The notes beneath the pieces were generated by a model, which was not told the DNA's origin, did no database searches, and worked only from the letters and a program-made list of their open reading frames with translations. Shown here piece by piece: positions 1-5,799 of a stretch of DNA of 7,866 nt (position 1 is the stretch's first letter; each line of letters starts with the position of its first letter). The stretch is from Deltaproteobacteria bacterium (GTDB taxonomy: Bacteria > Bdellovibrionota_C > UBA2361 > OMII01), in NCBI GenBank assembly GCA_023262305.1, contig JALRCK010000011.1, forward strand, positions 8,907-16,772, in the 5' to 3' direction. The position numbers and the translations under genes were made by a program.

Positions 1-426
1 AACCAAGCCGCAGTATCCGATCGTGAAGGCACCATGGAGTTTGTGAGAGTTCTCGGAAACACCACCAGCAGTCACCTCGCTGGAGCGAAGGCCAATGCGT
101 ATGGAGAGCTTGAGAAATTCCCCGTCAAGGTCGCTGATTTTAGCGACATCATGAGGCGGGCCGATCTGGTGAAAATGGACATTGAGGGGCATGAGGCGCA
201 CGTCATTCAGTCCACCACCGCCAAGGAGTGGGAGTCCTGTGATGTGATGATGGAGATCAATTCTCCTCAAAATGCTGAGGTCATTTGGGAGCACATCCAG
301 AAGCTTCACTTGAACGCATTCGCACAAAAAGGTGCGTGGAATCGGGCGCGCGAGCTTGCAGACCTTCCGTCATCGTATCGAGATGGAAGCCTCTTCCTCA
401 CCCGTCGTGACAAGATGCCGTGGTAG
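1..426 (+). CDS. FkbM-family SAM-dependent methyltransferase, C-terminal part (5' end outside window)
   Basis: The frame is open from the first base, so this is the last 141 residues of a longer gene; the ATG at 34 is internal. The peptide opens with AVSDREG, continues with a variable stretch, then has LVKMDIEGHE at visible residues 56-65. That string is the hallmark of the FkbM/Methyltransf_21 family, whose full-length members are usually about 230-300 residues. Known members O-methylate sugars or other metabolites using S-adenosylmethionine; the substrate here is unknown. The SAM-binding N-terminal half lies upstream of the window. The next gene starts 30 nt after the TAG on the same strand and is glycosyltransferase-like, followed by two SDRs, so methylation of a surface-glycan sugar is the likely role (inference). 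Family assignment is strong; substrate is not. Confidence 0.9.
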   Translation, partial: NQAAVSDREGTMEFVRVLGNTTSSHLAGAKANAYGELEKFPVKVADFSDIMRRADLVKMDIEGHEAHVIQSTTAKEWESCDVMMEINSPQNAEVIWEHIQKLHLNAFAQKGAWNRARELADLPSSYRDGSLFLTRRDKMPW

Positions 427-456
427 ATTTTTAAGGATTGTCCGTAGAGAGTTCGT

Positions 457-1368
457 ATGGCGCAGAGAGGTCTCGTCGGAATATGGACAACCGCTTCGTG
501 CCCTATCTCTTTGGGAGGGATCCTCAACTTCATCTTCGAATTAAGCGCCCGCGCTCGCAGGGACGAGTGCTCGTTTATTGATCTCTGCTTCCTTGACCCT
601 ACATCTCCTGGTGATGGAACCCTCTCGGACGCGACAGGAATCTGCGCTGTGGCGAATGCTTTTTCGTTCGTTCGTAAGGTTGTGACAGCTCACTCGCCGG
701 AGTCAATCGTGCGCGCGTACTCCTCGGAGAACGTCACGTACTGGCCGGGCTTCGAGCCGCGGCGGGCGGACTACACAACGTCACACAACCTTCTCGGCCT
801 CGTGTCACCTTCCGAATTAGGCACCGTCCCACTCTTCAAGCCCCTCATCCGGGAGGCTGCCCAGCAGCGCGTTGCGCGTCTCGCCGGATCTCACATACCG
901 GTCGCCGTTCACCTCAAGAACAATCCTCACAACCCAGGTAGTAACGCAGTTGCGGAGGTGTGGGCAGAGTTCTTCGCCGCACAGGCGCGTGTAGGGAGGC
1001 ATCGCTTTATCGTTGTAGGGAATGATCCTCTGCCGCACTCAGTTTCGCAGCTTGGTAATGTGATCTCCGCCGGAGGCCCACTGGAGCTCGACCTCGCGAT
1101 TATACCTGAGTGCAGGTTCTTTATCGGCATGGCCAACGGCCCCGCACACATCGCAGCGCTCTGGAGTAATCCCTATCTTATCGTGAAGCACCCAACCCAT
1201 CATGCCGCTGAGATGAATGCCGAGCTGGGAACAGCCAACCATTTGTGGTACGCGCGCCCGAACCAAACCCTAGAGCGCGTCGTTGAAAGCGTAGATCTTC
1301 TCTCTGACGCTGTGGAGAGGTTTACTGAAGTGACCATTGCACAAACTGGATATCTTCGCCAAAGCTGA
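457..1368 (+). CDS. Putative GT-B-fold glycosyltransferase-like protein (GT9-like C-terminal half)
   Basis: This 303-residue protein is not one I can name firmly. The N-terminal half (about 1-145) contains LGGILNFIFEL and SFIDLCFLDP, compatible with a Rossmann-like domain. The C-terminal half has alternating strand and helix segments: IPVAVHLKNN (147-156), FIVVGNDP (184-191), NVISAGG (201-207), then FIGMANGPAHIAAL (222-235). The last segment resembles the nucleotide-sugar-binding motif of GT9 heptosyltransferase-type enzymes (D-T/S-G-P-x-H) with the usual acidic position replaced. No signal peptide or membrane span is seen, so it is probably cytoplasmic. The ATG at 457 is preceded by a weak purine-rich site GTAGAGAG, and upstream sequence in frame belongs to the methyltransferase region. 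Its place between the methyltransferase and SDR genes supports a glycan-assembly role. An inactive or structural GT-B homologue is also possible. Confidence 0.62.
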   Translation: MAQRGLVGIWTTASCPISLGGILNFIFELSARARRDECSFIDLCFLDPTSPGDGTLSDATGICAVANAFSFVRKVVTAHSPESIVRAYSSENVTYWPGFEPRRADYTTSHNLLGLVSPSELGTVPLFKPLIREAAQQRVARLAGSHIPVAVHLKNNPHNPGSNAVAEVWAEFFAAQARVGRHRFIVVGNDPLPHSVSQLGNVISAGGPLELDLAIIPECRFFIGMANGPAHIAALWSNPYLIVKHPTHHAAEMNAELGTANHLWYARPNQTLERVVESVDLLSDAVERFTEVTIAQTGYLRQS

Positions 1369-1372
1369 CACC

Positions 1373-2206
1373 ATGAAAGCATCGCCATTCTCACTGAAAG
1401 GTAAAAAGGTGCTCGTCACGGGTGGCGCAAGTGGTATCGGTCTCGGTATCTGCAAAGGCTTTGCGCGACTTGGATGTTCGGTAATCGTCTCCGACATATC
1501 ACGGACAGCGGGTGAGCATGCAGCCAAGCTCCTGCGTCAAAAGTTTAAGGTCAAAAGCGCGTATATACATTGCGACCTCACTAAGGCCACCTCCGTCGCC
1601 GATCTCGCCGCGAGCGCGAAGAAGGCGTTTGGTCGAGTCGATATCCTCGTTAATAACTGCCGGGCCGGTCAGCCGAAGCCATTCGATCAAGAGACAGAAG
1701 GGAATTGGGATCTGAACCTGGATACGATGGCCAAGGCATGTTTCTTCCTCTCTCGAGGCATCCTCCCACTCATGCCTGCAGGGAGCTCAATTATCAACAT
1801 ATCGTCCGTCCTGTCGTATGCTGTTGGGGGAGAGGCACCTTCGTATCACGTCGCCAAGGCAGCCGTTGACCAGCTCACTCGGTACTTGGCGGTCCAGTGC
1901 GGATCGAAACAGGTTCGAGTCAACGCCATCGCACCTGGCTTCATCGTCAAAGAGCCGCACCTGAAGCGCTTCCACTCAAAGGCTAGCGACGAGTATCGAG
2001 CGATCGCGCACTACGCTCACCCCTCCGGCGCCATCGGATTTGAAAGTGATGTGGCGAATGCTGCGGCGTTTCTCGCCTCTGACGCAGCCCGATTTGTTAC
2101 CGGACAGGTGCTCGTCGTAGACGGAGGCCTCACCATTCAAGAGCCCTTTATGCTCCTGCACGGATTAGGCTCGAAACCCGTTCAAAGGAAACGTCGCCGT
2201 GGATAA
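1373..2206 (+). CDS. Classical short-chain dehydrogenase/reductase (first of tandem pair)
   Basis: This 277-residue SDR is a Rossmann-fold NAD(P)(H)-dependent oxidoreductase. The cofactor-binding TGGASGIG is at 16-23, an acidic DL at 68-69, and NNCRAG at 94-99 in place of the usual NNAG. The active site is Ser145, Tyr158 and Lys162 (SYHVAK), with a supporting Asn near 115. APGF (187-190) and VDGG (249-252) are the standard C-terminal landmarks. I chose the ATG 4 nt after the upstream stop because it places the first strand at the normal distance. A TTG at 1337 would add 12 residues that merely overlap the end of the previous gene. No good Shine-Dalgarno precedes 1373, so translation probably depends on coupling to the upstream gene. 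The tail after VDGG is longer than usual (25 residues) and ends in QRKRRRG. Substrate unknown; an activated or lipid-linked sugar is plausible from context. Confidence 0.92.
   Translation: MKASPFSLKGKKVLVTGGASGIGLGICKGFARLGCSVIVSDISRTAGEHAAKLLRQKFKVKSAYIHCDLTKATSVADLAASAKKAFGRVDILVNNCRAGQPKPFDQETEGNWDLNLDTMAKACFFLSRGILPLMPAGSSIINISSVLSYAVGGEAPSYHVAKAAVDQLTRYLAVQCGSKQVRVNAIAPGFIVKEPHLKRFHSKASDEYRAIAHYAHPSGAIGFESDVANAAAFLASDAARFVTGQVLVVDGGLTIQEPFMLLHGLGSKPVQRKRRRG
2184..2190 (+). promoter_or_regulatory. Ribosome binding site for the second SDR, inside the first SDR gene
   Basis: AAAGGAA lies 8 nt before a GTG start codon and within the last codons of the preceding SDR. It decides the start of the second SDR, since no ATG is available near the expected N-terminus. 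Confidence 0.7.
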
Positions 2207-2987
2207 GTCATTGCAAGGAAAAACTGCACTCGTAACGGGAGCGTCTCGAGGTATCGGGCGAGCGATCGCTCTCGATCTAGCGCGACATGGCGCACATGTG
2301 TGCTGCGTTGCTCGTAACGAGCAGGCGCTCCTCTCCCTTGTTCGCGAGATCTCAGATTCGAATGGGTTCGCGACGCACCTCGTTGCTGACCTCTCTCAAC
2401 AGACCGACTATTCCGCAATCATTCGCACGGTTGCCGAGCGATGTGGCGCGTTAGATATCTTGGTCAATAATGTGGGTGGGGTGGGAGATATAAAGTCCCA
2501 TGAGGACCTCTCTCTGCCGGATTGGATGAAGGCGTTTCAGCTTAACCTCTTCTCGGTTGTGGGTCTCACCTATGCAGCCGTGGATACGCTGCGGGCATCG
2601 AAGGCCGGCCGCATCATAAATATTGGATCCCTTACGAGCGTTGAGCCGGGATTCTTTAACCCCCACTATGCGGCGGCAAAGGCGGCGCTCTTGAGCTTTT
2701 CGAAAACGCTCGCCTCTATGTACGCAAAGGATGGTGTGCTGGTTAATACCCTGTGCGTTGGGCCGATCGAATCGGAGTCCTTTCACGAGAATATCAATAA
2801 GATTGCGAGCTCGGCTCAGGACGCAGCTCAGGTGCGTCAGACTGAGATGAATAAGGTGCCGCTCGGAAGGCTCGGTAGGCCGGACGAGGTAGCGGCTACA
2901 GTCTCCTTTCTTGCCTCTGAGGCGGCAAGCTTCATAACCGGCTCGTGTATCACGGTCGATGGTGGAAAACGGCGAGCTATTGATTAA
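2199..2987 (+). CDS. Classical short-chain dehydrogenase/reductase, FabG-like (second of tandem pair)
   Basis: This 262-residue SDR starts at a GTG that overlaps the upstream stop by 8 nt, a typical coupled junction, with AAAGGAA 8 nt upstream. The cofactor motif TGASRGIG is at 13-20, NNVGG at 90-94 and a conserved Asn at about 116. The catalytic Ser144, Tyr157 and Lys161 (HYAAAK) have the normal 13-residue Ser-Tyr spacing. RLGRPDEVA (224-232) and ITVDGG (251-256) complete a full-length, apparently active enzyme. The Arg after TGAS is common in NADPH-using FabG-like SDRs, so NADPH is a reasonable guess. Overall it looks like 3-oxoacyl-ACP reductases, but the genomic setting with glycosyltransferases and a sugar methyltransferase argues for a sugar ketoreductase or dehydrogenase. 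The two SDRs are clearly different in sequence and are not a recent duplication. Confidence 0.93.
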   Translation: MDKSLQGKTALVTGASRGIGRAIALDLARHGAHVCCVARNEQALLSLVREISDSNGFATHLVADLSQQTDYSAIIRTVAERCGALDILVNNVGGVGDIKSHEDLSLPDWMKAFQLNLFSVVGLTYAAVDTLRASKAGRIINIGSLTSVEPGFFNPHYAAAKAALLSFSKTLASMYAKDGVLVNTLCVGPIESESFHENINKIASSAQDAAQVRQTEMNKVPLGRLGRPDEVAATVSFLASEAASFITGSCITVDGGKRRAID

Positions 2988-4002
2988 GGCTGGTGCTGTG
3001 GCCTTTCGACTCCCCGATCGGTGCAAGGCATTGGTAGTGCTCGCTGAGGGTATCGAGCGATGTTCTCAAGGCTGCCTGCTCATGTTGGGGTAGCATAGAA
3101 ATAACTGTTAGCAATTCATCGGCCCGGAGGAATTCGGGTTCCTCTAAAACAAGGCGGGATACATCCGTAAAGAGATGAGAGAGACAGTTCGATCGCTGGA
3201 AAAACGGGACCACATCGCTATATGGCGCTGAGAGCAGCAGACGCAGCAGGTGCTTCAGTACGTCGCGCTGTTCGTCCCAGTTCGCTCGCCCTGAGCTGTA
3301 TGAGCCTCCATCATTGATGCGAAGGAATGCCAACGGGGCCGGGATGAAACAAATCCCCGTTCGAGCCGCAATAACGTGGATCAAGAACCAATCGCAGTGC
3401 CACTTGAGCTCAGGTATGAATGCACCCGCGTCGAGGATGCACTGTTTGACATAGACCGAGGAGTGTCCAGGAATGTTGCCTCCAACATTGAGTCGGATGA
3501 GGTCCTCTGGCGATAAGTAGGTAGGTGAATCGCTCCACGGTAAATGACCGAGATTTGCTATTTTCGTAGAATCCATGAACGAGCTGAAATAGCTGCAACA
3601 CATTCCTGCGTTGAGGCATCGCTCCAACATACCAACGGAGAATTGAAAGAAGGTCGGAACAATGAAATCATCTGCTGAGTGAAAGCACACGAGATCGCTC
3701 GTTGCTTCACGAAGACCGCGATTAATCGAAAACACAGCGCCTTGGTTCTTCTTGTTCTGGAGTACCCTTAATCGCGACTCCCTTTGCTGGAAGGAGTGAA
3801 GGATCTCAAGGCTGTTGTCTGTTGAGGCATCATCGATGACAAGCACCTCATCAACCGGCCGCGTTTGTGAAAAGATAGATGTAAGGCTATCGTTCAAAAA
3901 GTGTCCGTGGTTGTAGTTCGCCATGATGAGCGAGGACGTTCTCTTGGGCATAGTATTTTCGTAGAAACTCTGACCTTGCGCTGACAGTTCCTTCCTCCTC
4001 AT
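2977..4002 (-). CDS. Glycosyltransferase family 2 (GT-A fold)
   Basis: Read from the ATG at 4002 it is 341 residues. SSLIMANYNHGHFL (23-36) is the first strand and loop of GT2 enzymes, followed by VLVIDDASTDNS (53-64), which binds the nucleotide, and SADD (109-112), the DxD-type metal site. PGHSSVYV (178-185) and KWHCDWFL (200-207) correspond to the acceptor/catalytic-base region, with Asp204 as candidate base. The C-terminal 100 residues look helical. It should transfer a sugar from a nucleotide donor in the cytoplasm; donor and acceptor are unknown. The start is unsettled: the 4002 ATG has no Shine-Dalgarno upstream, while Met18 (3951) begins MPKRTSS, closer to the usual GT2 N-terminus, but is also poorly supported. 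The gene converges on the second SDR with an 11-nt 3' overlap, so it belongs to the glycan locus but to a different transcript. Confidence 0.92.
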   Translation of the reverse strand: MRRKELSAQGQSFYENTMPKRTSSLIMANYNHGHFLNDSLTSIFSQTRPVDEVLVIDDASTDNSLEILHSFQQRESRLRVLQNKKNQGAVFSINRGLREATSDLVCFHSADDFIVPTFFQFSVGMLERCLNAGMCCSYFSSFMDSTKIANLGHLPWSDSPTYLSPEDLIRLNVGGNIPGHSSVYVKQCILDAGAFIPELKWHCDWFLIHVIAARTGICFIPAPLAFLRINDGGSYSSGRANWDEQRDVLKHLLRLLLSAPYSDVVPFFQRSNCLSHLFTDVSRLVLEEPEFLRADELLTVISMLPQHEQAALRTSLDTLSEHYQCLAPIGESKGHSTSLNQ

Positions 4003-4180
4003 GTTAGATGCAAAACAAAGGGGACCTGCTGCATAAAGTTAAAGGTAAATACTGCCGCAAGTTATTGTTAATACGCAGGTTGATGCGCCGTATTTCTAGG
4101 CCCTGGCGGTCTTTCTCACCCAGATGGAGCCGTATCTCATTATTTTTTGGGTATGGCTCCTCGATCACTTGCGGGCTCGC

Positions 4181-4208
4181 GCCAGGCAGCTCCTGATTAT
4201 CGCCTGGC
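4181..4208. repeat. 7-bp inverted repeat (possible hairpin or operator)
   Basis: GCCAGGC (4181-4187) and GCCTGGC (4202-4208) are exact reverse complements separated by 14 nt. There is no T-run on either side, so it is not an intrinsic terminator. It could be a regulator half-site pair or mRNA structure, or chance. Confidence 0.4.
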
Positions 4209-4459
4209 ACAACGGGTTAGCTAGAAGTAAGAGCCCCTCTTCAACACTAAACGTACAGAACCGTACGCTTCCACGTGGGTGATATTTCATCCTCTTCGCC
4301 ATGAACCCCTTATCGAGGTTTAGGGAGCAACGTTGCGGGGGAAGGGGGAGGAAACGAGAGAAAAGTGGCCCGGGTACACACAAAACGGCACATCTGAGCC
4401 AAACATTCCCATAACCTACCTAAGCGGATCTTTGCTTCGAGGTTTTGTCCGGTTTTTAC

Positions 4460-4467
4460 AAGGAGTG
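4460..4467 (+). promoter_or_regulatory. Strong ribosome binding site for the secreted Cys-rich protein
   Basis: AAGGAGTG precedes the ATG at 4473 with normal spacing (7 nt after GGAG). It favours this start over the in-frame ATG at 4521, which has no Shine-Dalgarno although it would give a shorter, more conventional signal peptide. Confidence 0.75.
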
Positions 4468-4472
4468 ACGGT

Positions 4473-5615
4473 ATGCCCCCCCGCAGGACCCCTCTGCACA
4501 CTTGTGTTGCTTTTCAACTCATGCGCGTCCCAATCACTATCGCTTGGCGCGTCGCGCTGCTCAGCATCTCATTTTTTGTGACCACGTCCGGTCATGCGGA
4601 TCAGGCGAGTGCCACGTGTGGGGATAGGTGCGCCCGCGCCAGTCATGCGACCAGTGGAAGCGCCCACAGTCAAGGCCGAAGTTATTGTCCTCCTGGCACC
4701 GATATCTCTCCAAGAAATTGCGATGACGTGCGACGAATTGCGTCCGATTTGGGAGTCCTCCGGGGATACCTCGATGAAGATAGAGATGGAGTGCCCGACG
4801 TTCTGGAGCGGCCCTATGTTATTCGGTTCAACGACTGTTCAACCGGGAATGCGCATGTTGCCTGCATGTTCAATCACCCCTGTACCGCGCCTCATGGGAA
4901 GTTGTTAGGGCTGCGTTCCGTCTCCGCTCATCATGCGACCGTGCTCTTTGTCGGCTCCAATGGGCGGTCCTTTGAATGTGACTTTACCCCCCAAAGTTCG
5001 GGACGGTTTATAGGGGAGCGGACCGATACTCAAGTTGGTCCTGCGTTTCCGGATCCAGGAGAATCCTTAGATCCAGCCTATGATTGCGAGAGAAACGGAG
5101 TAATTGAAGACGTCGTAGTTCCACCAAAATACTCCCCAACTCGAACAAGGGAACGGCGCCGTTTTCTCAAGAAAATCAGGCCGATCTTGTTCCAGATGCG
5201 CGCTCGTCTGTCAGGCACTAATCGAGAGTCAATAGGAGCCGGAGCATATGGACGAGAGCCAACCCTGCCGACGTCACGTGGAGAGATCTTCGCGGCAACG
5301 GGCGCTCAAGTGTTATCAGTGTATCAAGATCCCCCTGCGAGGCTCGCTGATTGCCTCGGGACCAGGAATATCGAATTGGCCGCGAGGATCTCACCATCAA
5401 TCGGGGTCTGCCTGCCGCACGCGGCAATAGCGCCGATAACAACCGTGGAAGAGATATTTCAGACGTGCGTCTGGCAGAATCTTTCCGCTCACACAGGTGG
5501 CAGTGCTGAGCAAATCGAAGAGTGTTTCTTTTCCGACCCAGACGATGTTTCCCCTCTGGCTCCGTTACCGCCACACCTACGGAGTCAGACCCAACTATTA
5601 AATCCCGCCCGTTGA
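4473..5615 (+). CDS. Exported Cys-rich protein with DxDxDG calcium-loop motif, family not recognised
   Basis: The 380-residue product has a basic N-region, a hydrophobic stretch (about 27-38) and SGHA|DQ, a good signal peptidase I site near residue 42, so it should leave the cytoplasm. The mature part carries 13 cysteines, which suggests disulfides in the periplasm or outside the cell. DEDRDGVPDVLE (101-112) fits a Tsp3/dockerin-type calcium loop, and DCERNGVIED (204-213) looks like a degenerate second copy. Residues 222-247 are strongly basic and probably helical. I recognise no enzyme motif and no sorting domain. The start at 4473 is backed by AAGGAGTG. The gene faces the metalloprotease tail-to-tail with 184 nt between them; the shared calcium-loop style and secretion suggest a related extracellular role, but that is inference. 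It could be a substrate, inhibitor or structural surface protein. Confidence 0.78.
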   Translation: MPPRRTPLHTCVAFQLMRVPITIAWRVALLSISFFVTTSGHADQASATCGDRCARASHATSGSAHSQGRSYCPPGTDISPRNCDDVRRIASDLGVLRGYLDEDRDGVPDVLERPYVIRFNDCSTGNAHVACMFNHPCTAPHGKLLGLRSVSAHHATVLFVGSNGRSFECDFTPQSSGRFIGERTDTQVGPAFPDPGESLDPAYDCERNGVIEDVVVPPKYSPTRTRERRRFLKKIRPILFQMRARLSGTNRESIGAGAYGREPTLPTSRGEIFAATGAQVLSVYQDPPARLADCLGTRNIELAARISPSIGVCLPHAAIAPITTVEEIFQTCVWQNLSAHTGGSAEQIEECFFSDPDDVSPLAPLPPHLRSQTQLLNPAR

Positions 5616-5711
5616 GAAGAACTTTTGTCTTTAAATAGTTCGTAAAGGCCTGAATGTATGCCTCTACGTCATCCCTGCGCTTGTCCTCATCCCGCGCCTC
5701 TAGCGGTCATC

Positions 5712-5727
5712 AAAAATAGCCCGGCTA
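5712..5727 (-). terminator. Weak candidate intrinsic terminator for the metalloprotease transcript
   Basis: Read on the - strand, TAGC-CGG-GCTA is followed immediately by five T residues, about 70 nt past the protease stop codon. The stem is only 4 bp with a 3-nt loop, so it may be ineffective. The remainder of the 184-nt gap (5616-5799) shows no stronger structure on either strand. Confidence 0.3.
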
Positions 5728-5799
5728 CAGGGGGGATATGTCTCGCTAGCTTCGAATAGCTGAGCTCCATCTCGTCGAGCCCGGTTGGTCGATCGTCCT

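Larger units (their letters stand above)
4003..4472. other. 470-nt divergent intergenic region
   Basis: No convincing gene is seen on either strand; the short open frames have Arg/Pro/Ser-rich, low-plausibility translations. The region separates the leftward glycosyltransferase from the rightward secreted-protein gene, so both promoters should be here. Visible structure includes ACCTGC (4024-4029) matched by GCAGGT (4075-4080), GCCAGGC (4181-4187) matched by GCCTGGC (4202-4208), CGTAC/GTACG around 4252-4267, a perfect palindrome GCAACGTTGC (4327-4336), and a purine-rich stretch from about 4337 to 4366. On the - strand TTAACA (4066-4071) is close to a -35 box, but no good -10 box sits at the right spacing. 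None of these can be assigned a function. Confidence 0.6.

Noticed and set aside
1337..1372. TTG start adding 12 residues to the first SDR
   Set aside because: The extension is the out-of-frame copy of the upstream gene's last codons, and the ATG at 1373 gives the normal SDR N-terminus.
2451..3026. 191-codon open frame on the - strand
   Set aside because: It lies almost wholly antisense to the second SDR, which has all its family motifs. The translation is Arg/His/Cys-rich with no recognisable domain, so it is a shadow frame.
3039..3058. GCTCG/CGAGC hairpin as terminator for the SDR operon
   Set aside because: It is inside the GT2 coding sequence, the stem is 5 bp, and no T-run follows on the + strand.
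4008..4196. 62-codon + strand frame, and a similar - strand frame (4004-4210), in the intergenic region
   Set aside because: Both translations are basic and unlike known proteins, no ribosome site was found, and the two frames oppose each other. Not supported as genes.
4337..4366. Purine-rich tract as a possible special structure
   Set aside because: It is short and interrupted by a C, with no mirror symmetry, so no triplex or regulatory claim is justified.
5218..5574. 118-codon open frame on the - strand opposite the Cys-rich protein gene
   Set aside because: The product is Arg/Leu/Ser-rich without motifs, while the + strand frame has a signal peptide, calcium loop and strong ribosome site.
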